NCBI GenBank assembly: GCA_031181345.1
Contig: JAPSLC010000041.1
Span: 1-47,112, forward strand
DNA length: 47,112 nt
Direction: 5' to 3'
From: Cupriavidus sp.
Lineage (GTDB): Bacteria; Pseudomonadota; Gammaproteobacteria; Burkholderiales; Burkholderiaceae
The position numbers and the translations under genes were made by a program. The notes under the pieces were generated by a model. It made no database searches. It was not told the origin of the DNA and was given only the letters and a program-made list of their open reading frames with translations. Positions 9,014 to 17,133 of the stretch are shown here, piece by piece. The first letter of the stretch is position 1; every line of letters starts with the position of its first letter.

Positions 9014-9049
9014 GGCCGAGTCCTGTGGTGAACGGGGCTCGGCTTTTTT
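9014..9049 (+). terminator. Rho-independent terminator of typA
   Basis: A hairpin with arms GCCGAGTCC (9015-9023) and GGGGCTCGGC (ending 9043, with wobble pairs) is followed by six T residues (9044-9049). It starts 25 bp after the typA stop codon and faces the same way. Confidence 0.85.
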
Positions 9050-9082
9050 CATTTGGCGACGCCAGCGAGCGGAAAAATCCGT

Positions 9083-10312
9083 TCAAACCTGTGCGGCGAG
9101 ACGTTCGTAGAGGGCGATGTGATGGAGCCCGATGCCGAGATGCCGAGGGTCTTCGGATATTCCCAACTGCGAAGGCGAACATGGCTGGTCGATCGTGAAA
9201 TCGATCACCGCCGCGTTTGCCGGACAAAGATGCCTGGGCACCGTGAATTCGAAGATATCGGCGTCCGAGGTGGAGTCGCTGAACCTGAACGCCAGTTTGC
9301 CGACCTCGATTCCATTGACGGACACCGTGGCCTCGGTATGAGGATGATGCGCATTGATATATCCGTGCGCCTCGATGACGAGCAGCAGATCGTTGCGTGG
9401 CGGATCCGGAAGTGTCACGCGCAGGGACGAATGCCAACCGTCGGTCCAATATCCCCACGCTTCGGGGCTCGAGAATCCTTGCAGAAGGGTAAGGGCCGGG
9501 GCGGCCGCGATGGTCAGCGATTGGGACGTGATCAGCGAGTATCCGCGCGGCCTGACGGTATCTTGCGGGCGAAGGCGGGACAGGAAGGTTTCCTCCTTCT
9601 CCCGGGGCACCATGAAGTAATCCCAATAGACGCTGTCGACCGCATCGCCCCAGGCTTTCGGCGAGGCAAGCCGGTTCAGGAACATGTCGTACAGCACGTA
9701 GTCGCGCGCATGGCAAAACTCGAACAGTGTCCACTTGGTATTGCCATAGACGCTATAACCCTGCATGCCGTACTCGACGCTGATCAGCGGCCGATACTTG
9801 TCGAGAACAACTTGGGCGCCCTCCAGGCACTCCATTTCCGCGCCTTCAATGTCGATCTTGATGAAGCTCAACCGTTCCAGCTGCTCGGCAAAGGCGTCGA
9901 GCCGTTCGACTGCAACGGCAATCTTTCGTGGGCGCGCCGACTCGGGGTCGTTGTAGATCCGCTGACGCAGACCGCTTTCCTGGGGCGAGCCTTCCGCGTA
10001 AGTAAACTGGGCGGTCCCGGAACGATTCGATAGCGCCATATTGTGCAGGCAGGCGTGACGAACGTCGAACCGTTTGACCAAGGTGGCGTATTGATCGGGC
10101 AGCGGCTCAAAAGCGAAGACGCGGCCAGTGTCGCCGACCGAAGCGAGGAAATGCTGCAAGTGCCGCCCAGTGTGCGCGCCGATGTCGGCAACGGCGTCGC
10201 CGGGACGCAGCCATTTCTTGTAGTGGGATTCCAGCAGTTTCTCGTAATCGATCGCCACGATGCCAGAGGAGATCAGCTGTCCCAGCGTGGAGTACGGTAG
10301 AGCGTTCAGCAC
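9083..10312 (-). CDS. FkbM-family methyltransferase with C-terminal beta-rich module
   Basis: Residues 30-240 of this 409-residue protein form an FkbM-type SAM-dependent methyltransferase: motif I AVADIGAHTGR (about 40-50), the acidic FAFEP (67-71) that binds the SAM ribose, and FIKIDIEGAE (150-159), a family hallmark. Such enzymes O-methylate sugars or antibiotics. Residues about 279-409 are a second, predicted all-beta module ending in SQLGISEDPRHLGIGLHHIALY, closely matching the end of the neighbouring DUF6311 protein. The start is a GTG, supported by a strong Shine-Dalgarno sequence. It is the last gene of the GT2-gtrA-DUF6311 operon, so its likely job is methylation of a cell-surface glycan. 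GC is visibly lower than in flanking genes. Confidence 0.82.
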   Translation of the reverse strand: MLNALPYSTLGQLISSGIVAIDYEKLLESHYKKWLRPGDAVADIGAHTGRHLQHFLASVGDTGRVFAFEPLPDQYATLVKRFDVRHACLHNMALSNRSGTAQFTYAEGSPQESGLRQRIYNDPESARPRKIAVAVERLDAFAEQLERLSFIKIDIEGAEMECLEGAQVVLDKYRPLISVEYGMQGYSVYGNTKWTLFEFCHARDYVLYDMFLNRLASPKAWGDAVDSVYWDYFMVPREKEETFLSRLRPQDTVRPRGYSLITSQSLTIAAAPALTLLQGFSSPEAWGYWTDGWHSSLRVTLPDPPRNDLLLVIEAHGYINAHHPHTEATVSVNGIEVGKLAFRFSDSTSDADIFEFTVPRHLCPANAAVIDFTIDQPCSPSQLGISEDPRHLGIGLHHIALYERLAAQV

Positions 10313-10320
10313 GGCTAATG

Positions 10321-10328
10321 TCTCCTTT
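10321..10328 (-). promoter_or_regulatory. Shine-Dalgarno deciding a GTG start
   Basis: AAAGGAGA on the minus strand lies 8 bases before the GTG at 10312. It is the best ribosome-binding match in the glycan operon and fixes the start of the FkbM methyltransferase, which otherwise has no nearby in-frame ATG. Confidence 0.75.
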
Positions 10329-10413
10329 CATATTCTTTAAATACAAAGGTGGGCGCCAGCGCGTGCCCTCGCATCCTTATGGAAGAGGGTACTCCATCCG
10401 GTTTTGCCGTCCA

Positions 10414-12477
10414 CTACCGCCCATAGACGTCCATCGAATCGACATGCATTGCCAGTACACGCGTGTCCTCGCTGATGCCGAGCTCAACCGGCGACCGTGC
10501 GTCGGGGAATTCGAATCTGACATCGAGGGACGTCCGTCCCGATTTCAGCACCGAGGCCGGTACGCGGAACTCTCGTGTCTCGACCTGCTCCCTTGTTAGC
10601 CGCCAACGCTGGACCTCTTTTCCATCAACAAGGACGACAACCTGTTGATGTTCCTGCCCCGACTTGATGAAGGGGGTAAAGCGCAGGCGGACGGAAAGCT
10701 CATGCGGCGATTCGTTCCCGAGCGGAATGGACAGCTCCGCTTCGCGCCCGTCGGTCCAGCGGCCGCCTTCTCCGGCCGCAGACCAGCCTCTGTTCAGATA
10801 GCGCCCGCTGGCGGGGTCCTTGAAATCGATACGGGCGATTTCGGTACGGAATGCACATGTCTCGGTACAGCCGCGCCATGCGGGCGCGAGGACGCGAAAG
10901 CCGTCCACGTATCCCGCAAAACCGTTGCCCCCAAGGTTCTTGCGAGCCTTGTTCCAGTACGTATCCTTGTTGAAGATATAGAGGGTGTCCTCTCTGAAGT
11001 TGCCGGTCTCGATGGCGGCCAGCAGTTCGTCTTCCACCGCCTTCAGCTTGTCGAAGTCGACGCGGGCGAAATACCCGCCGTTGATGCTCATTCGCTCGTT
11101 GGAGGCAAGGAACGCAATGGGAGCGTACCGCTCACCGGCGTCCAGCGGAAGCACCAATGCAATGCGCTTGTACTGCTTCGGGACGTCGTTCCAGAACGCA
11201 GACCTCAGCGGATTGTCCCAATGCTGGGTCCATCGTGCGCGGAAGAACGCCGAGGCGTTCAGAAGGTCGGTGGCCTGAAAAAGCAGAATCACGCTCAGCG
11301 CGGGTACCAGCAACCGTCTCGGCGACAGCCGCAGCAGAAGCACCAGCAGCAATACCTCCACGGCATAGACGACCGGCCAAATAAATCTGCCAGTGGAGCG
11401 GAACGTCGATACGACCCTCTCGAAGATCGCCGGCACCTCGAATTGAACCAGCTCGTGCCCGCCGAATGCGACGCGATTGGAAAGGGCGTACACATAGAAG
11501 ATCGCGCATACCGCGACAAGCGGGACGATAGGGCGCCACTCGAACTTGACGTGCTTCCAACGGATGGCCGCCAGGCTTACAACGAGCAAGGCGAGGATGA
11601 ACATACCCGCACCCGGGTAGCTGAACCCTTCGTAATTACCGCCTACATATGGCGTTTGTCGCCAGATGGACCAGATATCGAGCGGATGAAACGGCGATGT
11701 CATGTTGAAGCGGTAATAGCCGTATCCCTCCGATCCCACGCCCCGGACAGCAAAATATCCTGCCGAAATCATCGTGCCTGCCAGCAACAGAAACGCAAGG
11801 CCGCTTTCGACTGCCAACGATTTCCCCGTGACTTCCCTTGCCATCCAGGCCCGCCAACGATCCGCGGTCCACAGGCCGAGGCTCATCGCCAGCAAATAGG
11901 GGTGGACGAGCGCCGCCACGCATAGAAGCACAATCCATTGGAAAGCGGTGGTGGACTTGCGGAGATACAGATAAAGGCCGGCCAACAGGATCCAGTGGCC
12001 GATCAGCGCCTCGTGCCCCAGCAGCCGCCACAGCATCGGTGGTGAAAGTGTCAGCAACGCGGCACCGACGGCGCGCACGACAATGCCGTCGGTGAACAGC
12101 GAGAGGATGCGCCATGCAAAATAGGACTGGAGAAGGAAGCACAGGGCGATCCAGATTCCGAAGTACTGGAATTGCGTCGGCAGCAGCGAGCGGAGATATT
12201 TGAACGGGATCGCCAGCAGCGGAATCGAGTCGGAAAATACGATCGAACTGCCGATGGCTTCTCCGTATTTCGGGTTCAGGCCGACCGGGTATTGCAGTAA
12301 ATCGCCGTGCCGGAAGAAGTTCCACCCGATGTAGTGCTGAATTGGATCGCCACCGCTTGCCATGATCCAGTCGACATTGCCCGGATTGACAATTTGTATG
12401 CCGCCGAATGCCGCGAAGATGACCAGGCCGATCAGCGCTGCAATCCATGAATCTCCTGCTTTCAAAAGCTTAGCCAT
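10414..12477 (-). CDS. DUF6311-type polytopic membrane glycosyltransferase (GT-C-like)
   Basis: The 687-residue protein begins with a short cytoplasmic end and about ten hydrophobic segments up to residue 420, including NVDWIMASGGDPIQHYIGW, whose acidic residue in the first periplasmic loop is what GT-C enzymes use for catalysis. The layout recalls DUF6311 proteins, thought to transfer sugars from polyprenyl phosphate on the periplasmic face. A soluble region follows, and residues about 560-687 form a predicted beta-sandwich ending in PVELGISEDTRVLAMHVDSMDVYGR, the module shared with the FkbM protein. It overlaps gtrA by 8 bp. I infer it is the third component of a GtrA/GtrB/Gtr-type modification system. 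ATG 12477 (MAKLLKAGDSW) is preferred to an upstream extension lying within gtrA. Confidence 0.75.
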   Translation of the reverse strand: MAKLLKAGDSWIAALIGLVIFAAFGGIQIVNPGNVDWIMASGGDPIQHYIGWNFFRHGDLLQYPVGLNPKYGEAIGSSIVFSDSIPLLAIPFKYLRSLLPTQFQYFGIWIALCFLLQSYFAWRILSLFTDGIVVRAVGAALLTLSPPMLWRLLGHEALIGHWILLAGLYLYLRKSTTAFQWIVLLCVAALVHPYLLAMSLGLWTADRWRAWMAREVTGKSLAVESGLAFLLLAGTMISAGYFAVRGVGSEGYGYYRFNMTSPFHPLDIWSIWRQTPYVGGNYEGFSYPGAGMFILALLVVSLAAIRWKHVKFEWRPIVPLVAVCAIFYVYALSNRVAFGGHELVQFEVPAIFERVVSTFRSTGRFIWPVVYAVEVLLLVLLLRLSPRRLLVPALSVILLFQATDLLNASAFFRARWTQHWDNPLRSAFWNDVPKQYKRIALVLPLDAGERYAPIAFLASNERMSINGGYFARVDFDKLKAVEDELLAAIETGNFREDTLYIFNKDTYWNKARKNLGGNGFAGYVDGFRVLAPAWRGCTETCAFRTEIARIDFKDPASGRYLNRGWSAAGEGGRWTDGREAELSIPLGNESPHELSVRLRFTPFIKSGQEHQQVVVLVDGKEVQRWRLTREQVETREFRVPASVLKSGRTSLDVRFEFPDARSPVELGISEDTRVLAMHVDSMDVYGR

Positions 12478-12871
12478 GTCTTTTTTCTTTGAATGTCCAG
12501 GCGGAGTTGACCGCGAAGGTGAACAACAACGTGATCGCGGTGGCAATCAATTGATTGGCGATATAGAACCAATCGGAAAAATGGGTCAGGATGGCCATTA
12601 CGCTGCCGTTCAGCGCCACGCCGGCTGCCGCAATGATCAGGAACTTGGGTAGTGCGGACAGGTGACTGTGCGTCGATTGGAAGGTGAACCGGTAATTCAG
12701 AAAATAGTTGATGACCGCACCCACGACCGCGCCGATGGAAGAGGCCACCACGGGACTGGCAAGCAGGCGGAGTTCGATCATGCCGATCAGGACGGCATAG
12801 TGCGCGAGCGTGCCGGCGGCGCCGATGATCGCGTACTTGATCAGCCGTATCAGTATCGGATTAGCGAACAT
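12470..12871 (-). CDS. gtrA: GtrA-family membrane protein (polyprenyl-phosphate sugar flippase)
   Basis: This 133-residue protein has four hydrophobic segments and the GtrA family pattern: FANPILIRLIKYAIIGAAGT at the start, a basic loop NYRFTFQS (the family's N-x-RFTF motif), and a second pair of helices ending FAVNSAWTFKEKRHG, with the family W-TF ending. GtrA proteins are thought to flip undecaprenyl-phosphate-linked sugars to the periplasm. Start 12871 is preferred over the ATG at 12889 because GGAAGG lies at the right distance before it; it overlaps the GT2 stop by 11 bp. Its partner genes GT2 and DUF6311 are directly adjacent and overlapping, so the three are translated together. Confidence 0.88.
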   Translation of the reverse strand: MFANPILIRLIKYAIIGAAGTLAHYAVLIGMIELRLLASPVVASSIGAVVGAVINYFLNYRFTFQSTHSHLSALPKFLIIAAAGVALNGSVMAILTHFSDWFYIANQLIATAITLLFTFAVNSAWTFKEKRHG

Positions 12872-13814
12872 CCTTGGCCTTCCCGCCATACTGCGCGCGG
12901 ATCAGGTACAAGGGGCGCCGTTTCGATTCCATGTAGATGCGCCCAATGTATTCGCCCAGGATGCCGATGCCAATCAGTTGTATGCCGCTGAAGAACAGGA
13001 TCGATACGAAGATGGATGCGTAGCCTGGCACATCGATGCCGTGTACCAGCGTACGGACGACAAGAAACAAGGCGTACAGGAAGGACAGTGCAGAGACAAG
13101 CAGGCCGAAATAGCTCCAGATGCGCAGCGGCAGACTGCTGAAGCTGGTGATGCCTTCCAGTGCGAAATTCCACAGCTTCCAGCCGGAAAACTTCGTCGTG
13201 CCCGCGACGCGCCGCTCTCTCGAGTACGGTATGACCGCGGTCCGGAACCCGACCCAGGCGAACAGGCCCTTCATGAAACGGCGCGATTCCGGAAGCGAGT
13301 TGACGGCATCGGTCACCTCCCGCGTCATCAAGCGGAAGTCGCCGACGTTGTCGGGAATCTTGACGTCGGCCAGCCGGTTGTGCAGCCGATAGAAGCTCGA
13401 GGCGGAGAAGCGTTTGAGGAAGCTGTCCGTGGTACGGTCCACCCGCCTGGCCAGTACCACGTCATACCCTTCCCGCCATTTGGCGACAAGCTGGCCGATC
13501 AGTTCCGGGGGATCCTGCAGGTCGGCGTCGAAGGGTACGACGATGTCGCCTTGCGCTTCCGCCAGGCCGGCGGACATGGCCGCCTCCTTGCCGAAATTTC
13601 GCGACAGGTCGATGACGCGCACGCGCTCGTCCCTGTCGGCGACCGAGATCAGGCATTCCAGCGTGCGATCGGTGCTCCCGTCATTGATGCACACGATTTC
13701 GAATGCCACATCCTCGATCGCTTCAAGGCAGGGAATCACACGCCGGAAGAATTCCGGAATGGCTTCTTCCTCGTTAAAGAATGGCACTACCAAAGACAAT
13801 AAAGGGAGGGTCAT
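12861..13814 (-). CDS. GT2-family polyprenyl-phosphate glycosyltransferase, GtrB/YfdH-like
   Basis: The 317-residue product has an N-terminal GT-A fold: LSLVVPFFNEEEAIPEFF, EIVCINDGSTDRT, the metal-binding VPFDADLQDPPELI and the GDFRLMTREV region. Two C-terminal membrane helices follow, separated by a short loop, with the family phrase GIQLIGIGILGEYIGRIYME. Such enzymes load glucose or another hexose from a nucleotide sugar onto undecaprenyl phosphate on the cytoplasmic side. It is first in the operon that continues with gtrA, the DUF6311 transferase and the FkbM methyltransferase. A purine-rich CGGAA lies just before the ATG. Confidence 0.9.
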   Translation of the reverse strand: MTLPLLSLVVPFFNEEEAIPEFFRRVIPCLEAIEDVAFEIVCINDGSTDRTLECLISVADRDERVRVIDLSRNFGKEAAMSAGLAEAQGDIVVPFDADLQDPPELIGQLVAKWREGYDVVLARRVDRTTDSFLKRFSASSFYRLHNRLADVKIPDNVGDFRLMTREVTDAVNSLPESRRFMKGLFAWVGFRTAVIPYSRERRVAGTTKFSGWKLWNFALEGITSFSSLPLRIWSYFGLLVSALSFLYALFLVVRTLVHGIDVPGYASIFVSILFFSGIQLIGIGILGEYIGRIYMESKRRPLYLIRAQYGGKAKDVR

Positions 13815-14247
13815 ATTCCGTGTATTGCTATTGCGTTGTGCACACTCGCAATCTGCGAGGCCATCTTGCTGCGGCGCTGCATGCCGACAAGCGATGTCGT
13901 GCGGCCATGCCGTCCGAACGCCGGTGGCATGCGCATGACACGAAACTACCTATGGTTTTGTCGGCGAGCCTGACCGTCCATTGACATATCTGGCTCGTTG
14001 TTTCCCCGTGTGTGAATCAGGCCGTGGTCCGTTCGGACGGATTTTCGTTGCTTTCGGCAAATCCTAGCAGAGGAATAATGAACGGCAATTTACCAACGGG
14101 AATCAATATCAAAATTGTGCTTTTCCGTTGGTATTGGTCAACCTACGTCGGTAGGGAAGCATCGCTTAATTGTGATGTAAGAGGCATCGAATTTCCTCGT
14201 TCACGCGATCGGAGTATCATGTCGGTTACTCAAGACTAGGCCCACGC
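13815..14247. other. Divergent intergenic region of the glycan island
   Basis: This 433-bp stretch separates the minus-strand glycan operon from the plus-strand acyltransferase and must hold both promoters. It is clearly richer in A and T than the flanks. A short palindrome CCTAC-GTCG-GTAGG lies at 14142-14155. I could not assign convincing -35/-10 pairs. An apparent 75-codon frame at 14012-14239 has no ribosome-binding site and resembles nothing, so it is not called. Confidence 0.6.
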
Positions 14248-14973
14248 ATGACCGGTATTGATCTCCAGAACAACGGACAAGGCAACACCATTGAGCATCC
14301 TGAGGACGCGATCCTCGACAACGTAAAAATCACATTCGTCGGCAATGGAAACACCGTCCGTATTGGGCGGTCCTGTCTGAGCAATGTCGTCATCGAGGTC
14401 CACGGCGACGACAACGTGATCGAGTTCGACGAAGACTGTTGCGTGACCAACGCCATGATCAAGGCCTGGGTGGATCGCGCGGGCCGCAATGCGGTAAAGC
14501 TGACGCGGACCCGCATCGGACGTGGCGTTCAGTATTCCCAGGGGCAGATCATCCTCGGTGGCGACTGTGTCTCGGTAGAGATCGGCGAAGGGACGAACAT
14601 CATCGAGGCCAAGCTCTTCGCCGTCGAACGACACAGCCGTATCGAAATCGGCCCGTGGTGTCTGTTCTCGTGGAACATCGAAATCCGCACGAGCGATTGG
14701 CATCCCATTTTCGACGTCGAAACGGGACATCGCATCAATATGCCGGCGCCGGTCCGGTTGGCTGAGCGGGTATGGGTTGGTTCCGACGTCCGCATTCTCA
14801 AAGGCGTCACCATCGGTAAAGGCAGCGTGGTCGGTGTCGGCTCCATCGTCACGCGGGATATTCCCGAGTCCTGCGTGGCGGTCGGCAATCCCGCGCGTGT
14901 GGTAAGAACCGGCATTTCGTGGTCCATTGATGCCTTGTCGCACCTGGACCAGGAGTCGCCCTCCACGGTGTAG
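14248..14973 (+). CDS. Left-handed beta-helix (hexapeptide-repeat) acyltransferase
   Basis: The 241-residue protein shows repeated I/V/L-G-x-x-x-x hexapeptides (NVKITFVGNGNTVRIG, SVEIGEGTNI, RVWVGSDVRILKGVTIGKGS, GVGSIVTRDIPESCVAVG), which build a left-handed beta-helix trimer. The EIRTSDWHPIFD segment places the likely catalytic His in the loop typical of the WbbJ/CysE-like O-acetyltransferases, and the NPARVVR ending is standard. It probably transfers an acetyl group to a surface sugar. It is divergent from the GtrB-like operon and shares its lower GC. AGGCC before the ATG serves as a weak ribosome-binding site. Confidence 0.85.
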   Translation: MTGIDLQNNGQGNTIEHPEDAILDNVKITFVGNGNTVRIGRSCLSNVVIEVHGDDNVIEFDEDCCVTNAMIKAWVDRAGRNAVKLTRTRIGRGVQYSQGQIILGGDCVSVEIGEGTNIIEAKLFAVERHSRIEIGPWCLFSWNIEIRTSDWHPIFDVETGHRINMPAPVRLAERVWVGSDVRILKGVTIGKGSVVGVGSIVTRDIPESCVAVGNPARVVRTGISWSIDALSHLDQESPSTV

Positions 14974-15035
14974 TTGGACATTACGCGCCGCTCAGCGCGC
15001 GCGCCGTTGAGGCGGTCACCGTCACCGAGGGTCGT

Positions 15036-15485
15036 TCAGCGCGATTTCCCACCCTCGAACTTCGCCTCGAACGACCTTGCCCGCGCCGTTTCCGGGTCGA
15101 GCGCGCAGGTGAACGTGAAATTGCGCCACCCGGTGCGCCCGCGCGCCTGGCCGCTTCCTTCCAGGACGGTATTGCCTTTCAAGCTCAGGCTTTGCGGCGT
15201 GTCGTCGCCGAGGAATACGCGATCGACCTTGGCGTCGGTGCGCTTCAATTCCTGCAGGGCCAGCGGGCGGCACATCACTTCGGCGACCTTCTTGGCGTCG
15301 CTCCATTGACTGGCGACATTGCGGTCCGCGGGCGTGCGCAAGGTGCCGATGGCGCGGTCGAGCGCCTGTCGTTGCGAGTCCGTCAATGGGCTGATGTCCT
15401 GCGCGAAAGCGGGATATGCGGGATATGCGGCCATTGCAACGAGGCTGGCCAGCAGGGCGCGATGCAGTCGGTTCGAGCGTGCCAT
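15036..15485 (-). CDS. DUF930-type exported protein
   Basis: A 149-residue secreted protein of unknown function. Residues about 1-28 form a signal peptide (basic ARSNRLHR, hydrophobic ALLASLVAMAA, cleavage near AFAQD). The mature part has the pattern I recognise as DUF930: TDSQRQALDRAIGTL, AEVMCRPLALQELK and FTFTCALDPE, with two cysteines that could form a disulfide. The ATG at 15485 is preferred over 15497 because GGGACC lies just upstream of it. It is downstream of a GNAT gene on the same strand, 33 bp away. No partner suggests a function. Confidence 0.72.
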   Translation of the reverse strand: MARSNRLHRALLASLVAMAAYPAYPAFAQDISPLTDSQRQALDRAIGTLRTPADRNVASQWSDAKKVAEVMCRPLALQELKRTDAKVDRVFLGDDTPQSLSLKGNTVLEGSGQARGRTGWRNFTFTCALDPETARARSFEAKFEGGKSR

Positions 15486-15518
15486 ACGAGGTCCCATCGG
15501 ATTGGAATATCGGCGATT

Positions 15519-16079
15519 CTACGGCGATGCCGGCGGGGCGGCATCGTTGCCCCAGCGGGGCCCGTCCAGCGCCAGCCGCATTGCGCAGCGCAGATGCACC
15601 GGCAAGCCGAGTTTGCGTTCGTGCTCGAGCACGGCGGTGAGTCGTTCGTCGAGTGCATCGCCCTCGACCGCGTCGAATCCCAGCCGCCGGTAGAAGGGCC
15701 CGTTCCAGGGAAGATCGCGGAACGTGGTCAGCGTGACGGCCGACAGTCGTTGCCGACGCGCATGCGCAATGGCCTCCAGGACCAGGGCGCTGCCGTGGCC
15801 TCGCCCTTGGCAATCGCGATGAACGGCCAGTTCCCAGACATGCAGCGCTTGCCCGAACCGCTCGGCGCTGAGGAATCCCCGCACGTTGCCGGTGTCGTCC
15901 ACCGCGACCCACGCAGTGCCCGCGGCAATGAAGCGAAGGTGGACGTCCGGGGAGAGGACATCGTCGTCGGCGATCCACGCCAATGCCGGCACGGTCCTGA
16001 ACAGTTCGGCGGCGCAGCGTTCGATGTTGGGCAGCGATGCCGCATCGCTGCTCTTTGCAGGCCGGATCAGCACCGCCAT
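15519..16079 (-). CDS. GNAT-family N-acetyltransferase
   Basis: The 186-residue protein has the GNAT fold: an N-terminal IRPAKSSDAASL strand and helix, a central beta-strand ALHVWELAVHRDCQGRGHGSALV containing the acetyl-CoA-binding R/Q-x-x-G-x-G/A motif (QGRGHG), and the C-terminal FYRRLGFDAVE. The acceptor cannot be told. It lies 31 bp downstream of the maltose-acetyltransferase-like gene and may be co-transcribed. The last 20 residues are a poorly conserved tail. Confidence 0.87.
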   Translation of the reverse strand: MAVLIRPAKSSDAASLPNIERCAAELFRTVPALAWIADDDVLSPDVHLRFIAAGTAWVAVDDTGNVRGFLSAERFGQALHVWELAVHRDCQGRGHGSALVLEAIAHARRQRLSAVTLTTFRDLPWNGPFYRRLGFDAVEGDALDERLTAVLEHERKLGLPVHLRCAMRLALDGPRWGNDAAPPASP

Positions 16080-16110
16080 TGCCGGCGCATGCTGCGAGCG
16101 CGCGAATGCA

Positions 16111-16743
16111 TCATGCCTCGGCGCCGTCGTCCGCCGGCTGCCCGATCTCGCGGATCACGCGGGCCGGATTGCCAACCGCGACCACATTCGGCGGAATATC
16201 GCGCGTGACCACAGCACCTGCGCCGATCACGCTGTTCTCGCCGATCGTGACGCCCGCCAGCACGATGGCGCCGCCGCCGAGCCAGACGTTGTTGCCGATC
16301 ACGATGGGTTTGGCGGCCTCGTATTTCTGCCGCCGCAATTCCGGATCGACCGGATGTGTCGGCGTCAGCAATTGCACATTGGGACCGATCTGGACATCTT
16401 CGCCGATCGTGATCGGCGCGACGTCCAGGGCCATCAAGCCGTAATTGACGAAGGTACGCGCGCCGACCGTGATGTACTTGCCGTAGTCGACGTAAAGCGG
16501 TGGCTTGATATTGACGTCGGGCCCGACGGCGCCAAGCATTTCATGCAGGACCTGTTGCGCACTGTCGAGGTCCACGGCATAGCGCGTCTCGTATTCGCGC
16601 GACAGGCGATGCGCGCGGCGCGATGCGGCCTGCAATTCCGGGTCTTCGGCGATATAGAGATCGCCGGCAAGCATTCTTTCCTTCTGGGTGCGATGGTCGG
16701 TCTTGTCGGTCTTGTTGGTCTTGTTGGTCTTGCTGCTCGACAT
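16111..16743 (-). CDS. Maltose/galactoside O-acetyltransferase-like protein
   Basis: This 210-residue protein fits the Maa/LacA/NodL group. After a low-complexity start made of Lys-Thr-Asn/Asp repeats come the Mac domain (KERMLAGDLYIAEDPEL, HRLSREYE) and hexapeptide repeats (TVGARTFVNYGLMALDV, PITIGEDVQIGPNVQLLTPTHP with the catalytic His, VWLGGGAIVLAGVTIGENS, GAVVTRDIPPN, NPARVIREIG). These enzymes use acetyl-CoA to acetylate sugars. The first residues MSSSKTNKTNKTDKTD are encoded by four 9-bp repeats; the ATG at 16743 lies just before the repeat, while the Mac domain begins about residue 20. A start inside the repeat is not available as ATG or GTG. Confidence 0.88.
   Translation of the reverse strand: MSSSKTNKTNKTDKTDHRTQKERMLAGDLYIAEDPELQAASRRAHRLSREYETRYAVDLDSAQQVLHEMLGAVGPDVNIKPPLYVDYGKYITVGARTFVNYGLMALDVAPITIGEDVQIGPNVQLLTPTHPVDPELRRQKYEAAKPIVIGNNVWLGGGAIVLAGVTIGENSVIGAGAVVTRDIPPNVVAVGNPARVIREIGQPADDGAEA
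16699..16734. repeat. 9-bp tandem repeat in the acetyltransferase N-terminus
   Basis: Four head-to-tail copies of GGTCTTGTY (the last GGTCTTGCT) occupy 16699-16734. On the minus strand they encode Lys-Thr-Asn or Lys-Thr-Asp units, so copy-number change would keep the frame and only lengthen or shorten the tail. Confidence 0.85.
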
Positions 16744-16810
16744 GGATTCTGATGGCTGGTTGTCGCGCGGCCGATCATAACAGGACGTCGCTGAGGCCTC
16801 GGCATGCCAA

Positions 16811-17077
16811 TCAATCGCCGCCGTCGCCACCATCACCGCCGCCGTCCCCGGCATCGCCTTCATGGCCGTGGCCGTCGCCACTGTCATAGCGCGTGCGCTG
16901 CTGAATCTGTCCATCCGGTCCGTGAATCACCAGTTCGACCCTGTCCTTGCTCGCCTTTTCGCGTCCGGCCGCGACGGCTTCTTCCTGCGAAGGGTAGTGC
17001 GAGGTGGCGCCGTCGGTATCTTCGACGGTCACCGCCCAGCCGCGGTCGGCGGGCAGCACGTGGACGGTACGGTTCAT
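16811..17077 (-). CDS. DUF2188 protein with Gly/Asp/His-rich tail
   Basis: This 88-residue protein has a DUF2188 core (VHVLPADRGWAVTVED, SQEEAVAAGREKASKDRVELVIHGPDGQIQQR), a small alpha/beta fold of unknown function. The last 22 residues are a tail of Gly, Asp, Glu and His only, which could bind metal or simply be disordered. ATG 17077 is chosen over a TTG at 17137 that overlaps the previous stop, because GGA lies at the right distance. It is the third of three consecutive paralogues. Confidence 0.75.
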   Translation of the reverse strand: MNRTVHVLPADRGWAVTVEDTDGATSHYPSQEEAVAAGREKASKDRVELVIHGPDGQIQQRTRYDSGDGHGHEGDAGDGGGDGGDGGD

Positions 17078-17133
17078 GGTCGTGTTCCATTGCCGGCATT
17101 GCGCGACGGCCGAGGCCACCGCGCTGCCGGCGA

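Noticed and set aside
14142..14155. Short palindrome CCTAC-GTCG-GTAGG as an operator
   Set aside because: Five-base arms occur by chance at this density; no promoter box is aligned with it.
14012..14239. 75-codon frame in the glycan-island spacer
   Set aside because: No ribosome-binding site and no resemblance to known proteins; the AT-richer spacer makes start codons frequent.
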